Assembly (NCBI RefSeq): GCF_021568775.1
Contig: NZ_JAKGSG010000007.1
Span: 26,151 to 90,150, forward strand
Length of the DNA stretch: 64,000 nucleotides
Direction of reading: 5' to 3'
From: Antribacter soli
GTDB lineage: Bacteria; Actinomycetota; Actinomycetes; Actinomycetales; Cellulomonadaceae
The notes below the pieces were generated by a model. It saw only the letters and a program-made list of their open reading frames with translations. It ran no database searches and was not told the origin of the DNA. How positions within the stretch are numbered: the stretch's first letter is position 1; the number at the start of each line of letters is the position of its first letter. Positions 27,901 to 36,742 of this stretch are shown here, piece by piece. The position numbers were made by a program, and so were the translations under genes.

Positions 27901-28668
27901 GTGACCTCACCTGCCACCCCGCCTGCCACCGTGACCCGCGCCGACGGGCGCACCCCCGACCAGCTCCGCCCCGTGACGATCACACGCGGCTGGCTCGACG
28001 AGGCCGAGGGCTCCGTGCTCGTCGAGTTCGGCCGCACCCGCGTGCTGTGCGCGGCGTCGTTCACCGCCGGCGTGCCGCGCTGGCGCAAGGGGTCGGGCGA
28101 GGGCTGGGTCACCGCCGAGTACGCGATGCTGCCGCGCGCCACCTCCACCCGCTCCGACCGGGAGAGCGTCAAGGGCCGCATCGGCGGCCGGACGCACGAG
28201 ATCTCCCGCCTCATCGGGCGGTCGCTGCGCGCCGTCATCGACGTGGCGGCCCTCGGCGAGAACACGATCGTGCTCGACTGCGACGTTCTGCAGGCCGACG
28301 GCGGCACCCGCACCGCGGCGATCACCGGCGCCTACGTCGCGCTCGCCGACGCCGTCGCGTGGGGTCAGCGGCACGGCCACATCGCATCGCGGGGCAAGCC
28401 CGTGCTGACCGACTCGGTGGCCGCGGTGAGCGTCGGGATCATCGACGGCACCCCGATGGTCGACCTGCCGTACGTCGAGGACGTGCGCGCCGAGACGGAC
28501 ATGAACGTGGTGGTCACCGGCTCGGGCACGTTCGTGGAGGTGCAGGGCACCGCGGAGCACGCGCCCTTCGACCGGGCCGAGCTCGACGTGCTGCTCGACC
28601 TCGCGCTGGCCGGCACCGCCCAGCTCACGGCGATCCAGCAGACGGCGCTCGCGCAGGAGCTGCGATGA
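27901..28668 (+). CDS. rph: Ribonuclease PH
   Basis: This 255-residue phosphorolytic exoribonuclease trims tRNA 3' ends. The family blocks are all present: [14 protein letters not shown] at the start, [70 protein letters not shown] and the C-terminal [17 protein letters not shown] start at 27901. Its stop overlaps the rdgB start by 4 bases. In most actinobacteria it directly follows the murI-MBL pair; here about 5.3 kb intervene. Confidence 0.96.
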   Translation: MTSPATPPATVTRADGRTPDQLRPVTITRGWLDEAEGSVLVEFGRTRVLCAASFTAGVPRWRKGSGEGWVTAEYAMLPRATSTRSDRESVKGRIGGRTHEISRLIGRSLRAVIDVAALGENTIVLDCDVLQADGGTRTAAITGAYVALADAVAWGQRHGHIASRGKPVLTDSVAAVSVGIIDGTPMVDLPYVEDVRAETDMNVVVTGSGTFVEVQGTAEHAPFDRAELDVLLDLALAGTAQLTAIQQTALAQELR

Positions 28669-29312
28669 CGCCGGCGCCCGACGGCGTGCGCCTCGTCCTG
28701 GCGACCCACAACCGCAAGAAGCTCGTCGAGCTGACCGCGATCCTCGCCGAGCAAGGGTTCGACATGGGCGAGGGCGCGGTGCGCACGGCGGGCGACCTCG
28801 GCGCGCCGGAGCCCGTCGAGGACGGCGTGACCTTCGCCGAGAACGCCCTGCTCAAGGCCCGCGCGCTGGCCGCCGCGACCGGGCTGCCGGCGGTGGCCGA
28901 CGACTCGGGCCTCGCCGTCGACGTGCTCGGCGGGGCGCCCGGGATCTTCTCGGCCCGCTGGTCCGGGCGGCACGGCGACGACGCGGCGAACCTGGAGCTG
29001 CTGCTCGCGCAGCTCGGGGACGTGCGACCGGAGCACCGCGGGGCGGGGTTCGTCTGCGCCGCGGCGCTCGTCACGCCCGACGGCCGCGAGGAGGTCCGCA
29101 CCGGCGAGATGCGCGGCGTGCTGCTCACCGCGCCGCGGGGCACGAACGGCTTCGGCTACGACCCGATCCTGGCGCCCGAGGAGGCCGACGGCCGGGCGGC
29201 CGCCGAGCTGGAGCCCGCTGAGAAGAACGCCATCAGCCACCGCGGCAAGGCGTTCCGGGCGCTGGCGCCGGTGATCGCGGAGGTCCTGCGCTCAACCGTC
29301 AACACCGGCTGA
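28665..29312 (+). CDS. rdgB: dITP/XTP pyrophosphatase
   Basis: This 215-residue RdgB/HAM1 enzyme hydrolyses non-canonical purine triphosphates (dITP, XTP) to monophosphates and keeps them out of DNA. It has [14 protein letters not shown] (residues 10-23), the catalytic ADDSGLAVD block, [22 protein letters not shown] and the C-terminal [10 protein letters not shown]. The start is ATG at 28665, overlapping the rph TGA, so the two genes are translationally coupled. It ends just before a long near-palindrome shared with the convergent DUF2017 gene. Confidence 0.95.
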   Translation: MTPAPDGVRLVLATHNRKKLVELTAILAEQGFDMGEGAVRTAGDLGAPEPVEDGVTFAENALLKARALAAATGLPAVADDSGLAVDVLGGAPGIFSARWSGRHGDDAANLELLLAQLGDVRPEHRGAGFVCAAALVTPDGREEVRTGEMRGVLLTAPRGTNGFGYDPILAPEEADGRAAAELEPAEKNAISHRGKAFRALAPVIAEVLRSTVNTG

Positions 29313-29318
29313 TCTGCG

Positions 29319-29376
29319 CCGACCAGGATCCTGGTTGCCGAATCGTGGCCCATTCCGCAACCAGTGTCCTGGTCGG
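29319..29376. repeat. Long near-palindrome between convergent rdgB and DUF2017 genes
   Basis: Two 25-base arms (29319-29343 and 29352-29376) pair with three mismatches around an 8-base loop, just after the rdgB stop and just before the DUF2017 stop. The position suits a bidirectional terminator, but the arms are unusually long. Confidence 0.8.
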
Positions 29377-29391
29377 TGGACTTCCGCGGGC

Positions 29392-30207
29392 TCAGCCGTC
29401 GCTCTCGGCGTCGTCGGACGGCTGACCGGTCCGCTGCCCCGACCGCAGGTCGGCCAGCATGACCTCCACGAGCGACTCCTGCGCGTAGCCCGCGGCGACG
29501 AACACCCCGGCCCAGAACCGCGTCGCGGCCCGGTCGTCGTCGACCGCCGGGATGTCACGCCCGGCCTCGTTGTCCCACATCACCTCGTCGGTGAGCCGCT
29601 CCACGTCCTCGTCGGTGGCGAGGCGCAGGCGCTCGGCGATGACGAGGCGCACGTCGGTGAGCGCCCCCGCGACCGCCGCGGCGTCCTCGCGGGGCACGCG
29701 CACGGGCGGCGGCGCGCCGTGCCGTCCGGCCTGCTGGACGGCCCGCTCGGGCGCGTCCCGCGGGTCGAGCAGCTCGGCGAGGTTCTCCAGCCGCGTCACC
29801 TTGGAGCGCGCCAGGTCGGCTTGCGTCAGGTGCCGGAACTCGGCAGCGACGTCCGGGTCGTCCTTGCTAGCGTCGGGCAGCAGGCGGAGCGCGGCCGGGT
29901 CCGACGGCACCCGGGCCACACCGGTCATGCCGGTCAGGCTCGCGAGCTCGCCGTCGGTCGGGATGCCGAGGGCGCTGAGGTCGTCGGGAGCACGCAGGCC
30001 GCCCGGTCCCGCGCCGGGGCGGGCCGGCGTCGCGGGGCGGGGTCCGCCGTCGGGCCCCCACGGCCGCTCGGGGCGTTGCGCGGGGCCGAGCCCGGACTCG
30101 TCGCGGAGCAACGCGGCGACGTCGCGCGCGACCTTGGCGAGGACGGCCTTCTCGACGGGCTCGAACCGGGACTCGTACCCCCGCCGCATCGCGCGGAACG
30201 GGGTCAT
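29392..30207 (-). CDS. DUF2017 family protein
   Basis: This 271-residue protein belongs to the actinobacterial DUF2017 family, encoded next to clpS. It has a conserved start ([20 protein letters not shown]), a variable Pro/Gly-rich insertion at about residues 45-75, and a conserved C-terminal part with [21 protein letters not shown] and [21 protein letters not shown]. The function is unknown, and the constant pairing suggests a link to ClpS/ClpP proteolysis. ATG at 30205-30207 overlaps the clpS stop by 4 bases. Confidence 0.85.
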   Translation of the reverse strand: MTPFRAMRRGYESRFEPVEKAVLAKVARDVAALLRDESGLGPAQRPERPWGPDGGPRPATPARPGAGPGGLRAPDDLSALGIPTDGELASLTGMTGVARVPSDPAALRLLPDASKDDPDVAAEFRHLTQADLARSKVTRLENLAELLDPRDAPERAVQQAGRHGAPPPVRVPREDAAAVAGALTDVRLVIAERLRLATDEDVERLTDEVMWDNEAGRDIPAVDDDRAATRFWAGVFVAAGYAQESLVEVMLADLRSGQRTGQPSDDAESDG

Positions 30208-30572
30208 GCCGCTCCCCGGGCGCCATCGGGGGCGCCCGACTGCTTGCCCGACTGCTGGAGCGTCGCCCACAGGCCGAAGCCGTGCATCGCCTGCACGTCG
30301 ACCTCCATGCGCTCGCGCCCGCCGCTGGACACGACGGCGCGGCCGTCGTGGTGCACCTGCAGCATGAGCTTGCGCGCCTTGGCCTGCGAGTAGCCGAAGT
30401 AGCTCTCGAACACGTAGGACACGTACGACATGAGGTTCACCGGATCGTTCCAGACGATCGTGACCCAGGGGTCCGCCAGCCCGTGGACGGCGTCCGCCGT
30501 GGTGTCCTCCCGGGTGGCCGTCCCGGCTGCTGCGCCCACGGGAACGATCAGCGGCGTGGGGGAAGATGTCAC
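30204..30572 (-). CDS. clpS: ATP-dependent Clp protease adaptor ClpS
   Basis: This 122-residue N-end-rule adaptor delivers substrates with bulky N-terminal residues to ClpC/ClpA-ClpP. The ClpS core (about 35-110) has [20 protein letters not shown], whose Asn-Asp pair binds the substrate N-terminus, then [20 protein letters not shown] and the C-terminal strand region. A flexible N-terminal tail of about 33 residues precedes the core, as usual. It is translationally coupled to DUF2017 downstream. ATG at 30570-30572. Confidence 0.95.
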   Translation of the reverse strand: MTSSPTPLIVPVGAAAGTATREDTTADAVHGLADPWVTIVWNDPVNLMSYVSYVFESYFGYSQAKARKLMLQVHHDGRAVVSSGGRERMEVDVQAMHGFGLWATLQQSGKQSGAPDGARGAA

Positions 30573-30746
30573 GATCCCACTCTAGGCCGAAACGTCCCGT
30601 CATGGCTGCCCGGCACCCCTTCGACATGACCCCGTGACCGGACCGTTGCGGACGCGCACCGGTGCAGCATGCTCCTGGTGTCAGCGCTCCCCAGGCTTCC
30701 GCCGGCCCCGTCCTGCCTGGACCCTCGCGGGAGGCGCGCGTCAGGG

Positions 30747-32156
30747 TCAGCCGAGCCGCAGCTCCGTCGTAGGGAGCGCCGGGTCGCCCGCGGACAGGCG
30801 GCGGGCGCCACGAGGCAGCTCGGCCCGCGAGTGCCGGTGCGTGGCGACCGCGTTCTGCACGCCGTACGCCCCCACCCAGCGCGAGTCCACGGCGCCTTCG
30901 ACCACCAGGGGCACGAGCAGCGGGCGCAGGTCCTCGCCGTCCGGCGTCCACACCGACACCAGCTCCTCGGGTCCGATCACCAGCACCTCCTCGACGGCGC
31001 GGCCGTCGTCGCCGTACCGCCGTGCCGCGGCCTTGCGCCCGCCGCTCGTGATCTTGTTCGCCGACGCCTTGGCCACAGGCTTGAGCACCCCCGACGCGTC
31101 CTCGCGCGCGACGAGCTTGTAGACCATGCCACAGGTCGGGGCGCCCGAGCCCGTGACCAGGGACGTCCCGACCCCGTACACGTCCACCGGAGCGGCGGCG
31201 AGCGCCGCGATCGCGTACTCGTCCAGGTCGGACGTCACGACGATCCGGGTGCGGTGTGCGCCCAGGTCGTCGAGCTGCTTGCGGACCTCGACGGCCTGCA
31301 CCCCGAGGTCGCCCGAGTCGAGTCGCACCGCGCCGAGGCCCGTGCCGGCGACGTCGACGGCGGTCTCGACGCCGCGTCGCACGTCGTAGGTGTCCACGAG
31401 CAGCGTCGTCCCCTTGCCGAGCGCGGCGACCTGCGACTCGAAGGCCGACCGCTCGTCGTCGTGCAGCAGCGTGAACGCGTGCGCGGCCGTGCCGATCGTC
31501 TCCAGCCCGTAGCGCATCCCCGCCTCGAGGTTCGACGTCCCGGCGAACCCGGCGATCACCGCAGCGCGAGCTGCCGCGACCGCGGCCTGCTCGTTCGCGC
31601 GGCGCGCGCCCATCTCGAGGATCGGCCGGTCCACGGCTGCGCTGGTCATGCGCGAGGCCGCCGACGCGATCGCAGAGTCGAAGTTGAGGATCGACAGGAC
31701 GAGCGTCTCCAGCAGGACGGCCTCGGCGAACGACCCTTCGACCTGCAGGACGGGCGAGCCGGGGAAGAACGCCTCGCCCTCGGCGTACCCGCTGACGGAG
31801 CCGGTGAACCGGTAGCCAGCCAGGAAGTCGAGCGTGCGGGCGTCCACGACGTCCGCACGCTCGAGGTACGCCAGCTCGGCGTCGCCGAACCGAAAATGTG
31901 GCAACGCTTCCAGAACTCGACCCGTCCCCGCGAGAACGCCGTACCGGCGGCCCGGCGGGAGCCGGCGCGTGAACACCTCGAAGACGCAGTGCCGGTGCGC
32001 GGTCCCGTCCGCGAGGGCAGCCTGCAGCATCGTCAGCTCGTAGCGGTCCGTCAGGAGCGCGACCGACGGGCGCACGGCCGGGAGCGGCGCTGCGGGCAGG
32101 TCCAACGGTGAGGCCGTCATGAGCGGGGCGCCGATGCCCCGGGGCTCGTCGGTCAT
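30747..32156 (-). CDS. pncB: Nicotinate phosphoribosyltransferase
   Basis: This 469-residue enzyme converts nicotinate and PRPP to nicotinate mononucleotide for NAD salvage. Visible features are LLTDRYELTMLQAALADG near the start, ILEMGARRANEQAAVAAAR, AGTSNLEAGMRYG with the nearby GTAAHAF His (phosphorylated in the family), AVRLDSGDLG, and VYGVGTSLVTGSGAP. Start ATG 32156 (MTDEPRGIG) is preferred. A second ATG at 32118-32120 is possible, and no strong ribosome-binding site decides between them. pncB near clpS is conserved in actinobacteria. Confidence 0.94.
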   Translation of the reverse strand: MTDEPRGIGAPLMTASPLDLPAAPLPAVRPSVALLTDRYELTMLQAALADGTAHRHCVFEVFTRRLPPGRRYGVLAGTGRVLEALPHFRFGDAELAYLERADVVDARTLDFLAGYRFTGSVSGYAEGEAFFPGSPVLQVEGSFAEAVLLETLVLSILNFDSAIASAASRMTSAAVDRPILEMGARRANEQAAVAAARAAVIAGFAGTSNLEAGMRYGLETIGTAAHAFTLLHDDERSAFESQVAALGKGTTLLVDTYDVRRGVETAVDVAGTGLGAVRLDSGDLGVQAVEVRKQLDDLGAHRTRIVVTSDLDEYAIAALAAAPVDVYGVGTSLVTGSGAPTCGMVYKLVAREDASGVLKPVAKASANKITSGGRKAAARRYGDDGRAVEEVLVIGPEELVSVWTPDGEDLRPLLVPLVVEGAVDSRWVGAYGVQNAVATHRHSRAELPRGARRLSAGDPALPTTELRLG

Positions 32157-32276
32157 GTGCTCACGGTAGGCCAGGAGGGACGCCGACGACGGAACACACC
32201 GCACGCCGTCTCACGATCCGACCCGGACCCACACAACCCGCGCCCGGGGCGGGTGAACTCCCGCGGCGCCCCGCGC

Positions 32277-34100
32277 CTACTGCGCCCCGACGAACCACCG
32301 TCGCACCTGCTCGACCCGCGCCTGGAGCTGGTCCGCCGTGGCGAGCGGCACCTCGGGCCCGCCGCACTTGCGGCGCAGCTCGGTGTGCACCATGCCGTGC
32401 GGCTGGCCGCTGCGCTTCGCCCACGCGCCCACCAGCTTCGACAGCTCCTTGCGCAGCTCCCCCGCCCGCCGGTGCTCCTGCTCGGAGCGCTGCGCCTCGA
32501 CCTCGCGCGTGCTCGGCGCGCCGCCCCGGGAACGGAGCTGGTCTGCCTGCCGCTGGCGCAGCAGGGTCGTCACCTGGTCGGGCTCGAGCAGGCCCGGCAG
32601 GCCGAGGAAGTCGAGCTCCTCCGCCGAGCCCACGTCGGCGCCCGTGCCGAACTCGCCGCCGTCGAACAGGACCCTGTCGAAGGACGCCTGCGCCTCCAGG
32701 GCCTGGAACGTGCCCTGCAGCAGGTCGCCGGACGCCTTGTCCTCCCGGTTCGCGTCCGCGACGAGCGCGGCCTCCGGGTCGTACTCGATGCCCTGCTCCT
32801 CCGCGGTGCGGGGCCGGTCGAGCGCGTGGTCGCGCTCCTCCTCCATGCTGTTCGCCAGCGTGAGCAGGGGCGCCACGCTGGGCAGGAAGATCGACGCGGT
32901 CTCGCCGCGCCGGCGGGCCCGGACGAACCGGCCCACCGCCTGCGCGAAGAACAGCGGCGTCGAGGCGCTCGTCGCGTAGACGCCGACCGCGAGGCGCGGC
33001 ACGTCCACACCCTCCGACACCATGCGGACCGCGACCATCCAGCGGTCGTCGCTCGAGGAGAACTCCTCGATGCGGCCGCTCGACCCCTCGTCGTCGGACA
33101 GGACGAGCGTCGGCTGCCTGCCCGTGATCGTGCGCAGGTGCGCCGCGTAGGCGCGCGCGTCGGTCTGGTCCGTGGCGATCACCAGGGCGCCCGCGTCCGG
33201 GATGGCACGCCGGACCTCGCTGAGCCGCTTGTCCGCGGCGGCCAGGACGGACGGGATCCACTCGCCCTCCGGGTCGAGGGCGGTGCGCCACGCCTGCGAC
33301 GTCATGTCCTTCGTCATGGCCTCACCCAGGCGGGCGCTGACCTCGTCGCCGGCCTTCGTGCGCCAGCGCATGCTCCCCGAGTAGGACATGAACAGCACGG
33401 GGCGCACGACGTGGTCGCGCAGCGCCTCGCCGTACCCGTAGGTGTAGTCCGCACGGGAGCGACGGATGCCCTCGGCGTCGAGCTCGTAGTTGACGAACGG
33501 GATGGGCGAGGTGTCGCTGCGGAACGGCGTGCCGGTCAGCGCGAGCCGGCGCGTGGCCTCCTCGAACGACTCCCGGACCGCGTCGCCCCACGTCAGCGCG
33601 TCGCCACCGTGGTGCACCTCGTCGAGGATCACGAGCGTGGGCGCGGCCTCGGTGCGCGCCCGGTGGAGGGCCGGGTTGGCGGCCACCTGCGCGTACGTCA
33701 GCGCGACGCCGTCGTAGTGCGCGCCGTGGCGGCCCTGGCTGTTCTTGAAGCTCGGGTCGATGCGGATGCCGACGCGCGCGGCGGCGTCCGCCCACTGGTG
33801 CTTGAGGTGCTCGGTGGGGGCCACGACGGCGACGCGCCGCACGATGCCCTGCTCGAGCAGCTCGGTCGCGACGCGGAGCGCGAAGGTGGTCTTGCCGGCG
33901 CCGGGCGTGGCGACGGCCAGGAAGTCCCGCGGATCCCGCGCGCGGTACAGCTCGAGAGCCTCGGCCTGCCAGGCGCGCAGGTTCGACGCCGTACCCCAGG
34001 GGGCGCGACGCGGGAAGGCGGGGCTGAGGTTGGATGCGGCCGCGGACGACGGCGTTCGGGGCAGCGGCGACTCTGTCGGTTGAGGCTGGCGCAATGTCAC
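32277..34100 (-). CDS. DEAD/DEAH (SSL2-type) superfamily 2 helicase
   Basis: This 607-residue helicase has Walker A ATPGAGKT (64-71), Walker B LDEVH (DEVH at 160-163), LALTGTPFRSD (motif III), MVSEGVDVPRLAVG (motif V) and QAVGRFVRARR (motif VI). A C-terminal part of about 170 residues has predicted coiled-coil character. It resembles the XPB/SSL2-like or type-III-restriction-like helicases conserved in actinobacteria. The role is unknown, possibly nucleic-acid repair. GTG at 34098-34100 overlaps the DUF3039 stop by 4 bases, so the two are coupled; the pairing recurs in related genomes. Confidence 0.87.
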   Translation of the reverse strand: MTLRQPQPTESPLPRTPSSAAASNLSPAFPRRAPWGTASNLRAWQAEALELYRARDPRDFLAVATPGAGKTTFALRVATELLEQGIVRRVAVVAPTEHLKHQWADAAARVGIRIDPSFKNSQGRHGAHYDGVALTYAQVAANPALHRARTEAAPTLVILDEVHHGGDALTWGDAVRESFEEATRRLALTGTPFRSDTSPIPFVNYELDAEGIRRSRADYTYGYGEALRDHVVRPVLFMSYSGSMRWRTKAGDEVSARLGEAMTKDMTSQAWRTALDPEGEWIPSVLAAADKRLSEVRRAIPDAGALVIATDQTDARAYAAHLRTITGRQPTLVLSDDEGSSGRIEEFSSSDDRWMVAVRMVSEGVDVPRLAVGVYATSASTPLFFAQAVGRFVRARRRGETASIFLPSVAPLLTLANSMEEERDHALDRPRTAEEQGIEYDPEAALVADANREDKASGDLLQGTFQALEAQASFDRVLFDGGEFGTGADVGSAEELDFLGLPGLLEPDQVTTLLRQRQADQLRSRGGAPSTREVEAQRSEQEHRRAGELRKELSKLVGAWAKRSGQPHGMVHTELRRKCGGPEVPLATADQLQARVEQVRRWFVGAQ

Positions 34101-34411
34101 TTGGGCGAGTCGCCCTCGCCGTCCTGCGGCTCTCGCAGCCCGTCGTAGATCTCCTTGCAGGCCGGGCAGACCGGGAACTTCTTCGGGTCCCGGCCGGGCA
34201 CCCACACCTTGCCGCAGAGCGCGATGACGGGCTTGCCCGTCATCGCGGACTGCATGATCTTCTCCTTGCGCACGTAGTGCGCGAAGCGCTCGTGGTCGCC
34301 CGGCTGCGCCTCCTCGCGGGTCTCCTCGCGCTCGAGGACGCTCGTCGACCCGGCCGGCTGGGACGGGTCCGAGTCGTTGCTCCTGTGCGGGCTGGAGAGA
34401 GGATCGGTCAT
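34097..34411 (-). CDS. DUF3039 family protein (zinc-ribbon-like)
   Basis: This 104-residue protein has a polar N-terminal half and a conserved DUF3039 C-terminal half: FAHYVRKEKIMQSAMTGKPVIALCGKVWVPGRDPKKFPVCPACKEIY, here described in pieces (Ala-Leu-Cys-Gly, then Cys-Pro-Ala-Cys). The Cys residues suggest a small zinc-binding module. The function is unknown. It is coupled to the downstream helicase by a 4-base overlap and divergent from the AAA+ ATPase. ATG at 34409-34411. Confidence 0.85.
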   Translation of the reverse strand: MTDPLSSPHRSNDSDPSQPAGSTSVLEREETREEAQPGDHERFAHYVRKEKIMQSAMTGKPVIALCGKVWVPGRDPKKFPVCPACKEIYDGLREPQDGEGDSPK

Positions 34412-34499
34412 GCCGGGCAGTCTACGCGGGACCTCTGACACGACGGGGCGGACGTGCCCGCCACCTGGATTTCCGTAGGGCGCGTGGGCGGCGGGGTGT

Positions 34500-35879
34500 A
34501 TGACTGTCCGCATGCCGCACCACCTCTCCGAGAGGAGCCTCGCGCCCGCCGACGGTGACCCTTCCCTCACCCGTGACGCCAGCCCCGCCCCCGACATCCC
34601 GTGGCCCGACTTCGGTGACCACGAGGAGTGCGCCCAGCGCGCCGTCGCGGCCGTCGCCGCGATGCTCGGGCGCCCCGTGCCCGAGCGCCCGAAGCCCCCG
34701 CAGACCTCGGCGGACTGGGTGGCCCGGCAGTGGGACGTCGAGGAGAGCGTGCTCGTGAACGTCTCCCGCTCGATGACGTCCACCCTCCAGCGCCTGCACG
34801 CGTACGCGCTGCAGCTCTGGATGGACCAGCACCCCGACCGCGTCTCGTCGTTCGGGGCCAACGGCGCGCCGCAGCGCGCCGCGCTCCAGCTGGGCGACGG
34901 CGTCTCGGTCAGCGTCCCGTCCACGGCCGTGGTCACGTTCCCCGCGAGGACCGCCTATGACGAGCCGGTCGCCGTCGAGGTCGGCTTCCAGCACGGGGAG
35001 CCCACGCTCACGGCCTACGCCCTGCCCGGCCACCTCACGCTGGCCGAGACCGTGCTCGCGGACCTCAGCCGGACCCTGGAGGAGAACCACCCCTACCGCG
35101 GCGGCGTCCTCCTGGCCCGGTCCGCCCGCGGCGGCGTCGACCTGGTCCCGGTCCGGCACACGGCGCAGGTCCGGGACGACGTCGTCCTGCCCGCCGAGCT
35201 CTGGCGCGAGGTCGACCTGTTCTGCTCGAGCGTGACCACCCGCCGGGACGCGCTCCGCGCCCTGGGACACTCCACGTCGCGCGGGCTGCTGCTTGCGGGC
35301 AAGCCGGGCGTGGGCAAGACCAAGCTCACCCGTGTGATCGCCACCGAGCTCGCGGGGACGCTCACGGTCGTGCTGGTCACCCCGGAGGTGCTGCGCACCT
35401 GGATGACCGAGCTGTACGACGAGATCCGCAGCCTCGGGCCGTGCCTCGTCGTCATCGAGGAGATCGACTCGGTGGCGAGCAAGAGCTCCCGCGGCGACAC
35501 GTCCTTCGCCGAGTTCCTCGACGCGCTCGACGGCACCCGCAGCTCGGACGACGTGCTCACCGTCGCCACGACCAACGACCCGGAGTCGCTCGACCCGGCG
35601 GTCAGGCGCCCGGGCCGGTTCGACACGATCGTCGACGTGCCCCCGCCGGACGCCGCAGGGCGCGAGGCGATCCTGCGGCTCTACCTGTCGGACGACGCCC
35701 CGGTCGACGTGGGGCTGATCGCGTCCTACCTCGACGGCGCCACCGGGGCGGAGCTGCGCGAGGTGGCCCGCCGGGCCGTGCTGGAGCACGGCCCCGAGGA
35801 CCTGACCACGGACCGGCTTCTCGAGATCGCGACGTCGGGCCGGTGGAAGCCCGCGCCGCTGACGGGCAACTACCTCTGA
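34500..35879 (+). CDS. AAA+ ATPase (FtsH/Cdc48-like module) of unknown function
   Basis: This 459-residue protein has one AAA+ module at residues about 240-450: Walker A GKPGVGKT (267-274), Walker B LVVIEEID (316-323), sensor 1 TTND (357-360), an arginine-finger-like RRPGRFD (369-375), and sensor 2 GAELREVARRA. The closest style is FtsH/Cdc48/ClpX-like remodelling ATPases. No protease or membrane segment is attached. The N-terminal 235 residues form an unrecognised domain that may bind the substrate. ATG 34500. It is convergent with nagB across a palindrome. Confidence 0.82.
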   Translation: MTVRMPHHLSERSLAPADGDPSLTRDASPAPDIPWPDFGDHEECAQRAVAAVAAMLGRPVPERPKPPQTSADWVARQWDVEESVLVNVSRSMTSTLQRLHAYALQLWMDQHPDRVSSFGANGAPQRAALQLGDGVSVSVPSTAVVTFPARTAYDEPVAVEVGFQHGEPTLTAYALPGHLTLAETVLADLSRTLEENHPYRGGVLLARSARGGVDLVPVRHTAQVRDDVVLPAELWREVDLFCSSVTTRRDALRALGHSTSRGLLLAGKPGVGKTKLTRVIATELAGTLTVVLVTPEVLRTWMTELYDEIRSLGPCLVVIEEIDSVASKSSRGDTSFAEFLDALDGTRSSDDVLTVATTNDPESLDPAVRRPGRFDTIVDVPPPDAAGREAILRLYLSDDAPVDVGLIASYLDGATGAELREVARRAVLEHGPEDLTTDRLLEIATSGRWKPAPLTGNYL

Positions 35880-35895
35880 GACCGTCCCCCTGACC

Positions 35896-35937
35896 GCCGA
35901 GGTAGCCGCTCCGTGCGGACGGAGCGACTACCTCGGC
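35896..35937. repeat. 19-bp-arm palindrome sharing ends with the 19.3-kb element
   Basis: The arms 35896-35914 and 35919-35937 pair with one mismatch around a 4-base loop. They begin GCCGAGGTAG and end CTACCTCGGC, exactly as in the palindrome at 19312-19357. It lies between the convergent AAA+ and nagB genes and probably terminates both transcripts. Confidence 0.85.
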
Positions 35938-35961
35938 CGGTGGGGTCGTACGGCGGGAGAG

Positions 35962-36741
35962 CTACAGGCCCTGCCAGTCCGGCTTGTCCTCGAACGTCTC
36001 CCGGTAGTAGTCGGCGAGCTGCAGGCGCGACGCCGCGGCGTCGTCCACCAGCACCGTCGCGTGCGGGTGCAGCTGCATGACGGACGCGGGCCACATCGCG
36101 GAGACGGGTCCCTCGACGAGCTGGTGCACCGCCTCCGCCTTGGCCTTGCCCGTGGCCAGCAGGACCAGGTGCCGCGCCGACATGATCGTCGCGAGCCCCT
36201 GCGTGAGGCAGTGCCGCGGGACGTCGTCGACGGAGCCGCCGAAGAACCGCGCGTTGTCCTCCCGGGTCTGCCGGGTGAGCGTCTTGATGCGGGTGCGCGA
36301 CGCGAGCGACGAGCCGGGCTCGTTGAACGCGATGTGCCCGTCGGTCCCGATGCCGAGAATCTGCAGGTCCACGCCGCCGGCGTCGGCGATGGCCGCCTCG
36401 TAGGCGGCGCACGCGGCGACCAGGTCATCGGCCAGCCCGTCCGGACCCTCGACGGCGCCGGGCTCGAAGTCGACGCGGGAGGCGATCTCCTTCTCGATGA
36501 CGTTCCGGTACCGCTCCGGGTGCTCGGCCGGCAGCCCGACGTACTCGTCGAGCATGAAGGCACGGGCACGCGCGAACGACAGGCCCGCCTCGTGCCGTCG
36601 CACGAGCTCGTCGTAGACCTTCAGGGGGGACGAGCCCGTGGCCAGGCCGAGCACGGCGTCCGGCTTGCCGCGCAGCAACGCCTCGACGGCGTCCGCCGCC
36701 AGCCGGGCCAGCTGGTCCGCGGGGGCGATGACAACTTCCAT
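35962..36741 (-). CDS. nagB: Glucosamine-6-phosphate deaminase
   Basis: This 259-residue enzyme converts glucosamine-6-phosphate to fructose-6-phosphate and ammonia. Catalytic residues of the E. coli enzyme are all present: Asp65 (LDEYVG), Asp134-His136 (GIGTDGHIAFNEPGSS) and Glu141. Length and the RTRIKTLT segment match the hexameric E. coli-type family. It is the last gene of the ROK-ABC-kinase operon, one base after the kinase gene, and would feed imported amino sugars into glycolysis. No nagA deacetylase is in this operon. ATG at 36739-36741. Confidence 0.94.
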   Translation of the reverse strand: MEVVIAPADQLARLAADAVEALLRGKPDAVLGLATGSSPLKVYDELVRRHEAGLSFARARAFMLDEYVGLPAEHPERYRNVIEKEIASRVDFEPGAVEGPDGLADDLVAACAAYEAAIADAGGVDLQILGIGTDGHIAFNEPGSSLASRTRIKTLTRQTREDNARFFGGSVDDVPRHCLTQGLATIMSARHLVLLATGKAKAEAVHQLVEGPVSAMWPASVMQLHPHATVLVDDAAASRLQLADYYRETFEDKPDWQGL

Positions 36742-36742
36742 T

